This document shows, in pieces, positions 42,586 to 51,016 of a stretch of DNA of 64,000 nt. The position numbers were made by a program, and so were the translations under genes. The stretch comes from Cryptoclostridium sp964637365 (GTDB taxonomy: Bacteria; Bacillota; Dehalobacteriia; UBA7702). Below the pieces are notes generated by a model. The model was not told the origin of the DNA. It searched no databases and saw nothing but the letters and a program-made list of their open reading frames with translations. The first letter of the stretch is position 1, and each line of letters opens with the position of its first letter. Where the stretch lies: NCBI GenBank assembly GCA_964637365.1, contig CAZWWH010000002.1, positions 1-64,000 on the forward strand, read 5' to 3'.

Positions 42586-44016
42586 TTACCATTTTGACTG
42601 CGCCAAACCACCGTTACTCCAGTCGGAAGAAGCGTCGCCATATGTTTTTCCTTGGTTGTCGGTAAATTGGCCGACACTGGGATAGCTAACCGAGTATTTG
42701 GCGTTAAAATACCATTCCCCGGTGAAGGAAGAACCATCGGTAAAATATCCGGTTCCTTTTGTGATATGTCCTTCCGCAAATGTGCCGATATACAATTCAC
42801 CCAAGGTTGATATATAGCGTCCCGTGCCGCTCATCATACCTTTGGACCAATTACCAATGTATCGCTGGCCCGTTTCTGTGGTATAGCTTCCATAGGAGAG
42901 TACGCCATTGGTAACTTGACCATAATAACCGTCTTTTTTATCATTGAAACGAAGAGACAGTAACCCACTTACATCAGTTTTGGAATCAGCCTTTCCATAA
43001 AATTGATTGGTGCTTCGTACGATACTTGGCAAGGGACAGGTGATGGAGAGAATTTGTCCATTTCCCCCCCAATTCTTCTTCTCAATGCTAACTTTTAGTG
43101 CCGAAGCAACTGTATCAATGGGTACCATAGTGCTTTCATTGACAAGCCGGGGAGTCGTTGCAAAAATAACTTCTGTGCCGTTTATATAGGCATTCGCTTT
43201 CCCAATCCAGCATTGCATATCTTGATCGTCACTGTCTGCGACTAAAAGTTTGGTTGTAGAATAGAAAGAGACTTGATATCCCATGGCCTCTAAATAAGGT
43301 CTGACTTGGATCATATCAACTCCATTTACGGTTTCTGTGAAGACGTCTGTTTTGACTAATTTGCCGTTGACATAAATATTAGTGCCATCATTACCTGGAA
43401 TATTGGGTTTACCCAAATAATATGCCATGATTTTGGCTGTTTCCCCGCGGGTAATTGGATTTTGGGGGCGGAAACTGTCGTCTTCATAACCATCGAGAAT
43501 TGCGGCTTTTTGTAGATACTGCACAGCGACCTTTGCCCATTCCCCAATTTGCTCATCATCAGTAAAAGGGGTTGGTTCGATAACGGCCTCTGGAAGATCT
43601 TTCTTAACTTTGTCCAGATATCGGTAAAACATGACCGCTAATTCCTGGCGAGTGATAGCGCCATCGGGCAAAAACGTGCCGTCAGAGTATCCATCCACAA
43701 CACCATTCTCACTGGCCCAAAGGATTGCATCTTTGGCCCAGTGCTGATTTACATCGGGAAATGGTGTGTCCTCCGTATACTTATCTAAGCTGATTTGAGA
43801 TTCACGGGCCAAAATGACCACAAATTCCGCCCGTGTAATCTGTCCATTTGGCAGAAACGTACCGTCGGGGTAGCCTTTAATGAGTCCCTTGTCCGTAATG
43901 TATTCAATATTATCCTGGGACCAGTGGCCATCAATATCAGTGAATTCTGCAGCCAAAACAGGCATTGTACAAAATACGCAGAGGATGAGTGTTAGCAGAA
44001 AAAGGCGTTTTTTCAT
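42586..44016 (-). CDS. SLH surface protein with copper-amine-oxidase-N-like domain and MORN repeats
   Basis: 476 residues. Signal peptide 1-22 (PVLAAEF); three SLH repeats at 24-200 (FTDIDGHWSQDNI, GYSDGTFLPDGAITRQEL, GYEDDSFRPQNPITRGE); a stalk-like domain at about 215-330 typical of 'copper amine oxidase N-terminal' modules (VNGKLVKTDV, VPIDTVASAL); and three to four MORN repeats at 360-450 (YIGNWSKGMMSGTGRY, YIGTFAEGHITKGTGYF, FTGEWYFN). Copper chemistry is not implied. The ATG ending at 44016 follows AAAGGAGA. Downstream partner of the LRR lipoprotein gene (29-nt gap). Confidence 0.88.
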   Translation of the reverse strand: MKKRLFLLTLILCVFCTMPVLAAEFTDIDGHWSQDNIEYITDKGLIKGYPDGTFLPNGQITRAEFVVILARESQISLDKYTEDTPFPDVNQHWAKDAILWASENGVVDGYSDGTFLPDGAITRQELAVMFYRYLDKVKKDLPEAVIEPTPFTDDEQIGEWAKVAVQYLQKAAILDGYEDDSFRPQNPITRGETAKIMAYYLGKPNIPGNDGTNIYVNGKLVKTDVFTETVNGVDMIQVRPYLEAMGYQVSFYSTTKLLVADSDDQDMQCWIGKANAYINGTEVIFATTPRLVNESTMVPIDTVASALKVSIEKKNWGGNGQILSITCPLPSIVRSTNQFYGKADSKTDVSGLLSLRFNDKKDGYYGQVTNGVLSYGSYTTETGQRYIGNWSKGMMSGTGRYISTLGELYIGTFAEGHITKGTGYFTDGSSFTGEWYFNAKYSVSYPSVGQFTDNQGKTYGDASSDWSNGGLAQSKW

Positions 44017-44045
44017 AGTTGAATCTCCTTTGAGACAGCGTTCCA

Positions 44046-45284
44046 TTATTCTAAAGTATCTTCAAAAGGAAGTGCTTCAATATACTTGTTGATTGATGAT
44101 AGAATCACCTCTTGGTAGTGTTCGATTTCTCCGGGATCATCTGCAATTTTTTCAGTCACCGTGTAGATATCAGTGGCGGGGAACAGCTGATTATTTTGAA
44201 TGTCGTAAATTTGTAAACGAATTGTAATATTCCCGGCTGTGACGTCTGCGGCGTAGTGTCCATTGCTGTCCAGAGGAATAATATACATGATATATCGGCA
44301 ATCATTCATACTGATTGCGCGCATAAAATGTTTCTCCATCGCCTCGGTGGCATTCAAGGTTAAAAAAGATGTGGATGAGTCGATCTCCCCATACTGCTTT
44401 ATGTAGGGGAAATAAATATGGGGAACCTCGTCAATGGGATCCGCATTGCAATACACATCCATCATTTGTTGATTACTGTATGGCGTTGCTTGTAGGACAT
44501 TGGGGGGAGCCGCTAGAACCATGGTACCATTTATTTTTGGAATACTATTGACGACTGGCACAGGGGTGTCAGTGCATTTACGTCGGTACTGCGTAAGGAT
44601 TTTAGCCACTTCAAATTGTTGGTAATAATAAATCTCTTCTGGGGAAAGATATTCCTTGACATCATATTGTTCTTTTTCCACGGCATTGATAAATTTCAGT
44701 GATTCATTATTTTTTAATGATTCCAGTCCAAGCCACAAATCTTCACGAAGGGGAATTTCAATTGATTCCAAGGGTAATAACTGCAGTGTTGGAAAATCAT
44801 ATTGTTCAGCTTCAATATAGAGATTTTTTAAGCTAGGATGTGATGATAAAGTTGTATAATCAAGATCGGAATTATCAAATACAGTCAAAGTCTCTAGATC
44901 TGATAACTTCAGAATGGGGGAGATATCTTTCAGTGTGCATTCTCCCCGTAGGGATAGACTGGTCAAACCTTGCACCGTTGACAAGTCTGCCAAGCGTTTC
45001 CAATCGGCATCTCCGGATAAGTTCATTTCCAAGGTAAGGTTTTCCGCGGAGGGACTCCCTATACTGCTTAAATTGTCAAGAATATATGATGCTTTAGGAG
45101 CGTCAAACCGAACAATGATATCAGAAGAACCATCCAGGGCTTCTCCGACTTTTGATAAATCGAACTCCTTTTTGTCAATGGTGACAACATTGACCTCATT
45201 ATTGTTGAAGTAATAATCACCACCACAGGCTGTGAGAGAAAAAGCAATCGTTAATATAAAGAAAAGTATGAAATTCTTTTTCAT
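44046..45284 (-). CDS. Leucine-rich-repeat lipoprotein
   Basis: 412 residues. Lipobox FSLTAC near residue 20. Residues 80-185 hold four to five leucine-rich repeats (LTSLSLRGE, LETLTVFDN, LKNLYIEAE); the C-terminal half is a distinct domain of unknown kind (THMYIIPLDSNGHYAAD-like region; VRLQIYD-type strands). No catalytic motif seen. It is cotranscribed with the SLH/MORN gene; both are cell-surface proteins with protein-interaction modules, so they may form a pair. Confidence 0.7.
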   Translation of the reverse strand: MKKNFILFFILTIAFSLTACGGDYYFNNNEVNVVTIDKKEFDLSKVGEALDGSSDIIVRFDAPKASYILDNLSSIGSPSAENLTLEMNLSGDADWKRLADLSTVQGLTSLSLRGECTLKDISPILKLSDLETLTVFDNSDLDYTTLSSHPSLKNLYIEAEQYDFPTLQLLPLESIEIPLREDLWLGLESLKNNESLKFINAVEKEQYDVKEYLSPEEIYYYQQFEVAKILTQYRRKCTDTPVPVVNSIPKINGTMVLAAPPNVLQATPYSNQQMMDVYCNADPIDEVPHIYFPYIKQYGEIDSSTSFLTLNATEAMEKHFMRAISMNDCRYIMYIIPLDSNGHYAADVTAGNITIRLQIYDIQNNQLFPATDIYTVTEKIADDPGEIEHYQEVILSSINKYIEALPFEDTLE

Positions 45285-45368
45285 ACAAAACCTCCCAATT
45301 TTTTGTATATTATAACATATATAATGTCAGGTTTCAAATGAGTGGTGAAAGTTTTTATACGGTCGGTT

Positions 45369-45388
45369 AATTAATTACTTTATTAATT
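45369..45388 (+). promoter_or_regulatory. Inverted repeat upstream of the desulfoferrodoxin gene
   Basis: AATTAAT-N6-ATTAATT in the AT-rich promoter region; possibly a PerR/Rex-like operator, but AT-rich palindromes are easily accidental. Confidence 0.3.
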
Positions 45389-45440
45389 GTTAAAAAAATG
45401 GTAATATAAATCAACAAAGATTATTGATAAGGAGGTTCTT

Positions 45441-45803
45441 ATGAAAATTTATATTTGTGAAAAATGTGGTGAAATCGTCATGGAATTGAAAAAGGGCGGG
45501 AAGCCTTTCTGTTGTGGACAAGCCATGAAGGCATTGAATGCAAATTCCACCGACGCTGCCACAGAAAAACACGTTCCTGTAGTTACTAAAGAAGATGGAA
45601 AACTCCATATCAGGGTTGGTTCCGTTGATCATCCCATGACGGAAGAACACAGCATTGAATGGGTGGCTGCCGTTGGTGACCAATTTACGATGATGCATCG
45701 TTTTCAACCCGGAGAGGCTCCTGACGTCACGGTTTGTGATCGTGGCGCTAAGGAAGTTTACGCTTATTGTAATCTTCACGGTTTGTGGAAAGTGGAGCTT
45801 TAA
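45441..45803 (+). CDS. dfx: Desulfoferrodoxin (superoxide reductase)
   Basis: 120 residues. N-terminal desulforedoxin centre I (CEKC, residues 6-9, and CC near 29-30); centre II iron ligands in EKHVPV, DHPMTEEHSIEW and CNLHGLW. Catalyses one-electron reduction of superoxide to peroxide, an oxygen-defence reaction of anaerobes. Start after AAGGAGG. The flavin reductase/rubredoxin gene follows by 3 nt and can supply the electrons. Confidence 0.97.
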   Translation: MKIYICEKCGEIVMELKKGGKPFCCGQAMKALNANSTDAATEKHVPVVTKEDGKLHIRVGSVDHPMTEEHSIEWVAAVGDQFTMMHRFQPGEAPDVTVCDRGAKEVYAYCNLHGLWKVEL

Positions 45804-45806
45804 ACT

Positions 45807-46457
45807 ATGGATAAGACAGTTTTATTCCAGCTATCTTACGGTCTTTATGCCATTGGCGTAATGGATTATAACAATCCTACTGGATGTATCGTTAATACAG
45901 TTTTCCAGGTCACCAGTGATGAGCCTTCCATTGCAATAAGTATCAATAAAGATAATTATACCATGGATATTTTGAAGCAGAATCCCCAGTTTGCAGTCTC
46001 AATTCTTGGGGAGAACGCAGATACTGAAGTTATTGGCAGCCTGGGATTTACCACTGGTAAAGAGAAAAAGGACAAATTTTCGACTCTGCCTTACCAAATG
46101 ATGGATGGTGCGCCGGTGGTTTCTCATGGTGCCACTGGATATTTGCGTTGCGAAGTTCTTTCCATGACGGAAAATGGTACCCATATCGTTGTTATCGCTA
46201 AGGTTCTAGATGCGAAACATGGAGAAGAAGGTAATCCAATGACTTATAAATACTACCATGAGGTCAAAAAAGGGAGTGCGCCGAAAAATGCGCCGACCTA
46301 TCGTGGTGAAGATACGGAAGACTTTGCAACGGCTTCCACCGGTCCTAGGTACCGCTGTATGTTTTGCGGATACATTCATGAAGGAGAACTTCCCGATGAT
46401 TTTGTTTGCCCAGGATGCGGCATGCCAGCATCGGCTTTTGAAAAAATATCTGAGTAA
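45807..46457 (+). CDS. Flavin reductase-rubredoxin fusion (high-molecular-weight rubredoxin)
   Basis: 216 residues: an FMN-binding flavin-reductase-like domain at 1-165 (YGLYAIGVM, NPTGCIVNTVFQVTSDEP) and a rubredoxin at 175-216 with both iron pairs CMFC-GY and CPGC-GM. Same architecture as Hrb of Moorella, an NADH:rubredoxin/flavodiiron electron carrier. Cotranscribed with desulfoferrodoxin, as an electron donor for superoxide or oxygen reduction. Confidence 0.93.
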   Translation: MDKTVLFQLSYGLYAIGVMDYNNPTGCIVNTVFQVTSDEPSIAISINKDNYTMDILKQNPQFAVSILGENADTEVIGSLGFTTGKEKKDKFSTLPYQMMDGAPVVSHGATGYLRCEVLSMTENGTHIVVIAKVLDAKHGEEGNPMTYKYYHEVKKGSAPKNAPTYRGEDTEDFATASTGPRYRCMFCGYIHEGELPDDFVCPGCGMPASAFEKISE

Positions 46458-46476
46458 TGTTTAGTCTTTGAAAAGA

Positions 46477-46509
46477 AAACCGACGAAATAGTATTTCGTC
46501 GGTTTCTTG
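46477..46509 (+). terminator. Terminator of the dfx-rubredoxin operon
   Basis: AAACCGACGAAAT pairs with ATTTCGTCGGTTT around a 3-nt loop. Confidence 0.85.
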
Positions 46510-46537
46510 CATAAGATAGAGAATAGGCTTCATAAGG

Positions 46538-46768
46538 ATGGTGGGAATTTTGTATGACCAATCAACATACCGTCATTGGCTAATCGGAGTCAATCGACTT
46601 TATTTTGCGTCTTGGTCGGCTGCCGCCTTAAGCTATGGTAAAAGCGCAGAGGATATTACAATATTAGCGGAATATTTTTCTTTGCTTTCTGATTGTTTGT
46701 CGAATATCGTCTTGGCATTAGGAGCCGAAGTGGTTCTTGATACTGACGACGGTAATATTTTACTTTAG
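46538..46768 (+). CDS. Hypothetical small protein
   Basis: 76 residues, helical. A stretch SAEDITILAEYFSLLSDCLS resembles small helical Firmicutes proteins of the DUF6774 kind, but I am not certain. Ribosome site is weak (AAGG directly before the ATG), and a TTG four codons in is an alternative start. Between two terminated units, transcribed alone or with the cardiolipin synthase gene 84 nt on. Confidence 0.45.
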   Translation: MVGILYDQSTYRHWLIGVNRLYFASWSAAALSYGKSAEDITILAEYFSLLSDCLSNIVLALGAEVVLDTDDGNILL

Positions 46769-46855
46769 TACTCTTGATTGAATTTATATGATACGGTATA
46801 ATATAATTAGCTATTTTTATGCCTATTTTGAAATAAAACGAAAAGGGGTGATTTG

Positions 46856-48388
46856 ATGAATCTTCTTCATTTGCTTTTCACACGCTTATTTTCAATCTCG
46901 ATTTTGATTCTTTTACAAATCATCCTATTTTTAGGTGCGATTTTTATTTTGTCTGAAGTAACTCCCTTTGTCTATATCTTTTTTACTGCCGTCAGTATGG
47001 TTATCGTTATTTATGTTTTGATGAATGATGATAACCCTGCTTATAAATTATCCTGGTGTATTGTGATTCTGATGGCGCCACTCTTTGGTGGCATACTGTA
47101 CTTGATATTTGGTAACAACCGCCTCCCAAAGCAAATTCGGGTCCGCGCTACTGCCTTTAACAGCACCAGTCTCCATCAGGCGTATCGAAACGACCATATC
47201 CTAAAAGATCTTTGGAATAAAGACAAACGCCTCGGTACCATTGCCCGTTATGTGGACGAGATTGGCGGCTTTCCGGTCTGGGAAAACACCTCGGCGGAAT
47301 ACTTCCCCAGTGGGGAAAACAAGTTTGTTTGCTTAATTGAGGAATTGGAAAAGGCGGAGCAATATATTCTTTTGGAATACTTTATTATTGCCAAAGGACG
47401 CATGTGGGACACCATCCATCATATTCTGTGTGAAAAGTTGGAGAAAGGTGTAGAGGTTTACTTGATTTATGACGATGTGGGATGTATTTCAACTTTGCCT
47501 CATGACTATTATAAGCAGTTGACCCAGGAGGGATTTCATGTAAAGGTCTTTAATCCCTTCCGACCGCGCCTCAACCCCTTTATGAATTATCGTGATCATC
47601 GCAAAATTGTGGTAATTGATGGGAAGACAGCATTTTGTGGCGGTATCAATCTGGCAGATGAGTATATCAATGAAAAACCTCGCTTTGGTTATTGGAAGGA
47701 TACAGCGGTAATGATTCGCGGCGAGGCTGTCTGGAATTTGACAGAAACCTTTTTTAAAATGTGGAATTTCTGCTGTACCCGCAATGAGGAAAAAGTGGAT
47801 ATCAGCTCCTATCGTCGTACCATCGGTACTTCCTTTAGTGACGGTTATATCCAGCCATTTAGCGATAGCCCCCTAGACCGTGAAAACGTTAGTGAGAATT
47901 TTTATCTGAATGTTATTAATCGGGCCAAGGAATACGTCTATGTTTCTACACCGTATCTAATCATTGACCATGAAATGCAAACAGCCCTTTGTTTAGCGGC
48001 AAAAAACGGTATTGATGTTCGTATTATTGTTCCGGGGATTCCCGATAAAAAGACGGTCTTTATGGTAACACGCAGCTACTACGGCCCTTTGGTCGAGGCC
48101 GGGGTGCGTATTTATGAATATACTCCCGGTTTTATCCATGCGAAAAATATGGTTTCTGATGACAAAATTGCTCAGGTGGGAACCATTAACATGGATTTTC
48201 GCAGCTTTTATTTTCATTTCGAATGCGGTGTGGTTTTTTATCGGAGCGGCGTGATTGCAGATATCCGTGAGGATATGGAGCGCACTATGGCCGATTCTAA
48301 GGAGATCACGGCTCAGGTTGTCAAGGAAGTCCCCTTATTCAAACGCTTTTTCAGGGCGTTTTTAAAAATTTTTTCCCCCATGATGTAG
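46856..48388 (+). CDS. cls: Cardiolipin synthase (phospholipase D family)
   Basis: 510 residues. Two N-terminal membrane helices (about 10-60), then two PLD catalytic motifs: HRKIVVIDG (near residue 245) and HAKNMVSDD (near 425). Condenses two phosphatidylglycerols into cardiolipin at the membrane. Ends in the family's FSPMM-type tail. The ATG at 46856 is used rather than the TTG one codon earlier; GGGGTGA lies upstream. Confidence 0.93.
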   Translation: MNLLHLLFTRLFSISILILLQIILFLGAIFILSEVTPFVYIFFTAVSMVIVIYVLMNDDNPAYKLSWCIVILMAPLFGGILYLIFGNNRLPKQIRVRATAFNSTSLHQAYRNDHILKDLWNKDKRLGTIARYVDEIGGFPVWENTSAEYFPSGENKFVCLIEELEKAEQYILLEYFIIAKGRMWDTIHHILCEKLEKGVEVYLIYDDVGCISTLPHDYYKQLTQEGFHVKVFNPFRPRLNPFMNYRDHRKIVVIDGKTAFCGGINLADEYINEKPRFGYWKDTAVMIRGEAVWNLTETFFKMWNFCCTRNEEKVDISSYRRTIGTSFSDGYIQPFSDSPLDRENVSENFYLNVINRAKEYVYVSTPYLIIDHEMQTALCLAAKNGIDVRIIVPGIPDKKTVFMVTRSYYGPLVEAGVRIYEYTPGFIHAKNMVSDDKIAQVGTINMDFRSFYFHFECGVVFYRSGVIADIREDMERTMADSKEITAQVVKEVPLFKRFFRAFLKIFSPMM

Positions 48389-48409
48389 CGATAGGCAAAA
48401 GGAGAGGTA

Positions 48410-48943
48410 ATGAAACAGGTTGATAAAACAGCGATAAACTATTTATTACTGGCCTATGGAGCCTTTACTTACTTGGCTCCTTTTTCGTCGTTGTTCCCCG
48501 CTGGGGATTAACTGTTATGACATGGCTGATCGGTTTGGGCTTTTTAATCTTTGGCATGATTTGTTTCGGTATTTTTTTTATGGAACCGTAAAAGAGAAAC
48601 CAACCACGTGATGTTGTTGGGGTGTCCTGGGCATCATTGCCGGCATTGTTGTCATGGTATTTCGTCTCAAGGTTGCGCTGGTGATTTTACCCAGCTTGAT
48701 TGGGATAGTGGTGGTGGCATCGGCAGCCTGGTGCATTCTGGTGGCAATGCGTTACCACAGCTGGAAAATAACCAGATGGTGGGTGCCGCTGATTGCCGCA
48801 CTCGTTGCTTTCATTGTGGCAGTTCTGATTTTCTCAATCTTAGCAGCACTGTCACCTTGCTCACAAGAATTATTGGTATCTACTGTATTGATTTTTCCGC
48901 CCTTCGTTTTGGTGAATCCTATATAGTAAAAAAATATTTATAA
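48410..48943 (+). pseudogene. Frameshifted DUF308/HdeD-like membrane protein gene
   Basis: A start with ribosome site (AGGAGAGGTAATG) opens MKQVDKTAINYLLLAYGAF, which continues in another frame as FVVVPRWGLTVMTWLIGLGF, then in another as GIIAGIVVMVFRLKVALVIL and AAWCILVAMRYHSW, and ends in a further frame as LLTRIIGIYCIDFSALRFGE. Together these make one five- or six-helix HdeD/DUF308-type protein broken by at least three frameshifts, one in a T-run near 48572. Confidence 0.75.
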
Positions 48944-48976
48944 AGTTAAAACAGCTTTTTGCATAGTTCCGATATA

Positions 48977-49025
48977 AACCTGCCAATAATAAAGGAAATT
49001 GATTCCATTATTGGGAGGTTTTTTT
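48977..49025 (+). promoter_or_regulatory. Hairpin with T-run that contains the ribosome site of the next gene
   Basis: AACCT-G-CCAATAAT (48977-48990) pairs with ATTATTGG-G-AGGTT (49007-49020), followed by seven T ending immediately before the ATG at 49026. The 3' arm holds the ribosome site GGGAGG. Could be a terminator for the upstream unit, an attenuator, or a translational switch. Confidence 0.55.
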
Positions 49026-50483
49026 ATGTCTATATCATATTGGGAAGATACCGTAACTTTGTCACCGCGAGAAGAACTCCAGGGGCCAATTCGTACGGAA
49101 GTGGCGGTTATCGGCGGAGGCATTACAGGTATTCTAACTGCTTATTATTTGCAGAGTGCTGGTAAAAAGGTAATCTTACTGGAGGCCGACCGCATGCTGC
49201 GCGGAGTTACCTCTGGAACTACCGCTAAGGTCACATCACAGCATGGTTTGATTTATGACAATTTACAGCGTTACTTTGGCGGTGAGGGCGCAGAGATTTA
49301 TGCGACAGCCAACGAAAAAGCGATCTCTCACTATCGTGACCTCATTAAAGAAAAGGAAATTGACTGCGATTGGGAAGATGTTGATGCCTATATTTATTCC
49401 ACAGAGGATTCACTCCGTATTGAACAGGAGGCAAAAGCTGCCCAAAGTGTCGGCATTAAAGCGGAATTTACCGATAAAACAGAGTTGCCCTTCGAAGTTA
49501 AGGCAGCGGTACGCTTCCCAAATCAGGGAAAATTCCATCCGTTAAAATTTCTTGCTGCCTTAGCCAAGGAGCTTACTATTTATGAAAATGTCCGGGTAAA
49601 GGAAGTTAATGATGGTGAAGTAATATGGGATGGCGGGACGGTACTTGCTGAAGATGTGATCATTGCGTCCCATTATCCCTTTATCAATTTTCCCGGATTT
49701 TACTTTCTAAAAATGCATCAGGAACGTTCTTATGTGGTAGCTGTGTCCAATGAAGCAAAGATTCGCAACCATTATTTGGAGGAGAATGGCCATTGTTCTT
49801 TCCGCAGTCATGGAGATGCTCTTTTTATCGGCGGGGGAAATCATCGTACCGGCGAACATCACGGTACTGTATATGATGATCTGTGGATGCGGGCAAAGCA
49901 TTGGTATCCTCAAAGCCGTCTTAAATATTTTTGGTCTGCCCAGGATTGCATGACTGATGACAGCCTACCCTATATTGGGCGATATTCTTTGGATACACCT
50001 CATCTTTATTTGGCCACGGGCTTCGGCAAGTGGGGGATGACTAATGCCATGGTTGCAGCACATCTGTTAACGGATCTAATTACGGAAAAGCATTCTCCAT
50101 ATGCATCGCTTTATGACCCTGGGCGGTTAAAAATTTCAGCTTCAGCCAAGCAGTTTTTGGTTGATAGTGGTGAAACTATGAAAGGCTTGAGTAAATCCAT
50201 ATTTTCTATTGGATCACACCATATTGGGGATTTGGAAAAGGATTCTGCCAAAGTCATTGACCTTCATGGATCTTTAGCAGCCGTTTATCGTGATCAGGAA
50301 GGAAAAGACTCCGCAGTTTCCGCTGTCTGTTCTCATCTGGGATGTGCAATACACTGGAACCAGGATGAAAAAATCTTTGAATGTCCTTGTCATGGTTCTT
50401 GCTTTAGTCATCAAGGAAAGGTTCTAAGCGGTCCCGCGTTGAAGGATTTACCCCCTATTACTATTGAAGGTGTTAGCGTATAA
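49026..50483 (+). CDS. FAD-dependent oxidoreductase with C-terminal Rieske domain (YhfW-like)
   Basis: 485 residues. An N-terminal DAO-type FAD domain (AVIGGGITGILTAYYL, then LLEAD) spans about 20-370 and includes ATGFGKWGMTNAM; the C-terminal 100 residues are a Rieske [2Fe-2S] domain with CSHLGC and CPCHGS supplying the two Cys and two His. Similar to Bacillus YhfW. Substrate unknown. Start at 49026, directly after the hairpin T-run. Confidence 0.9.
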   Translation: MSISYWEDTVTLSPREELQGPIRTEVAVIGGGITGILTAYYLQSAGKKVILLEADRMLRGVTSGTTAKVTSQHGLIYDNLQRYFGGEGAEIYATANEKAISHYRDLIKEKEIDCDWEDVDAYIYSTEDSLRIEQEAKAAQSVGIKAEFTDKTELPFEVKAAVRFPNQGKFHPLKFLAALAKELTIYENVRVKEVNDGEVIWDGGTVLAEDVIIASHYPFINFPGFYFLKMHQERSYVVAVSNEAKIRNHYLEENGHCSFRSHGDALFIGGGNHRTGEHHGTVYDDLWMRAKHWYPQSRLKYFWSAQDCMTDDSLPYIGRYSLDTPHLYLATGFGKWGMTNAMVAAHLLTDLITEKHSPYASLYDPGRLKISASAKQFLVDSGETMKGLSKSIFSIGSHHIGDLEKDSAKVIDLHGSLAAVYRDQEGKDSAVSAVCSHLGCAIHWNQDEKIFECPCHGSCFSHQGKVLSGPALKDLPPITIEGVSV

Positions 50484-50484
50484 A

Positions 50485-50507
50485 ATGAAATTGAAATTCA
50501 ATTTCAT
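50485..50507 (+). promoter_or_regulatory. Fur-family operator 1
   Basis: Perfect palindrome: half-site ATGAAATTGAA, central A, TTCAATTTCAT. It starts 2 nt after the previous stop codon and abuts the -35 element. Confidence 0.75.
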
Positions 50508-50508
50508 A

Positions 50509-50537
50509 TTGACATGAAAGCGGTAAAGGAGTAAAAT
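50509..50537 (+). promoter_or_regulatory. Promoter of the metal-uptake operon
   Basis: TTGACA (50509-50514), 17-nt spacer, TAAAAT (50532-50537), set exactly between the two operators. Confidence 0.85.
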
Positions 50538-50541
50538 AAAT

Positions 50542-50564
50542 ATGAAATTGAAATTCAATTTCAT
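50542..50564 (+). promoter_or_regulatory. Fur-family operator 2
   Basis: Identical 23-bp palindrome to operator 1, 57 nt further on, just downstream of the -10 element and covering the likely transcription start. Confidence 0.75.
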
Positions 50565-50602
50565 ATTTAACGCCATCTCTATTCTCTTTGAAGGAGGCTG
50601 CT

Positions 50603-51016
50603 ATGGGCTATAATACCAAACAAAGAGACCGCATCATGGATTATTTACTTGCCAATCGTGACCGTCATATTACGGTGGATATTTTATTTGACGCCTTCCG
50701 GGAGGAAGGGAAATCCATTGGAAAGTCTACCATTTACCGCTATCTTGACATCTTAGTGAACGAAGGCACGGTACGTAAGTTCAAAATTGAGGAGGGGCAT
50801 CCTGCCTGTTATCAATATTGTGGCGATCATCAACATTGTTGCGAACATTTCCATCTAAAATGCGACAACTGTGGTGAACTATTCCATATTGATTCGGACT
50901 ATTTGTTCAAAGCAAAGGATGAATTAATGAATCTCTACGGCTTTGCTGTGGATTCATCGAAAACCGTACTTTATGGACGCTGTGCCAAATGCAGTGGGGA
51001 GGATGAAAATCAATGA
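50603..51016 (+). CDS. Fur-family metalloregulator (Zur-like)
   Basis: 137 residues. Winged helix at 1-80 (STIYRYLDILVNEGTVRKF), then metal-binding domain with CEHFHLKCDNCGELFHID and a second pair CAKC at the end, giving the four-cysteine structural zinc site. The ATG at 50603 follows AAGGAGG. It heads an operon with a zinc-type ABC importer, so Zur is more likely than Fur or PerR. Autoregulation through the two palindromes upstream is expected. Confidence 0.88.
   Translation: MGYNTKQRDRIMDYLLANRDRHITVDILFDAFREEGKSIGKSTIYRYLDILVNEGTVRKFKIEEGHPACYQYCGDHQHCCEHFHLKCDNCGELFHIDSDYLFKAKDELMNLYGFAVDSSKTVLYGRCAKCSGEDENQ

Noticed and set aside
42586..44016. Copper amine oxidase activity
   Set aside because: Only the non-catalytic N-terminal stalk-type domain is present; the catalytic domain and topaquinone site are absent.
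48458..48485. GGAGCC/GGCTCC hairpin with five T as terminator of cls
   Set aside because: It lies within the DUF308 pseudogene 50 nt after its start; possible but not separable from decayed coding sequence.
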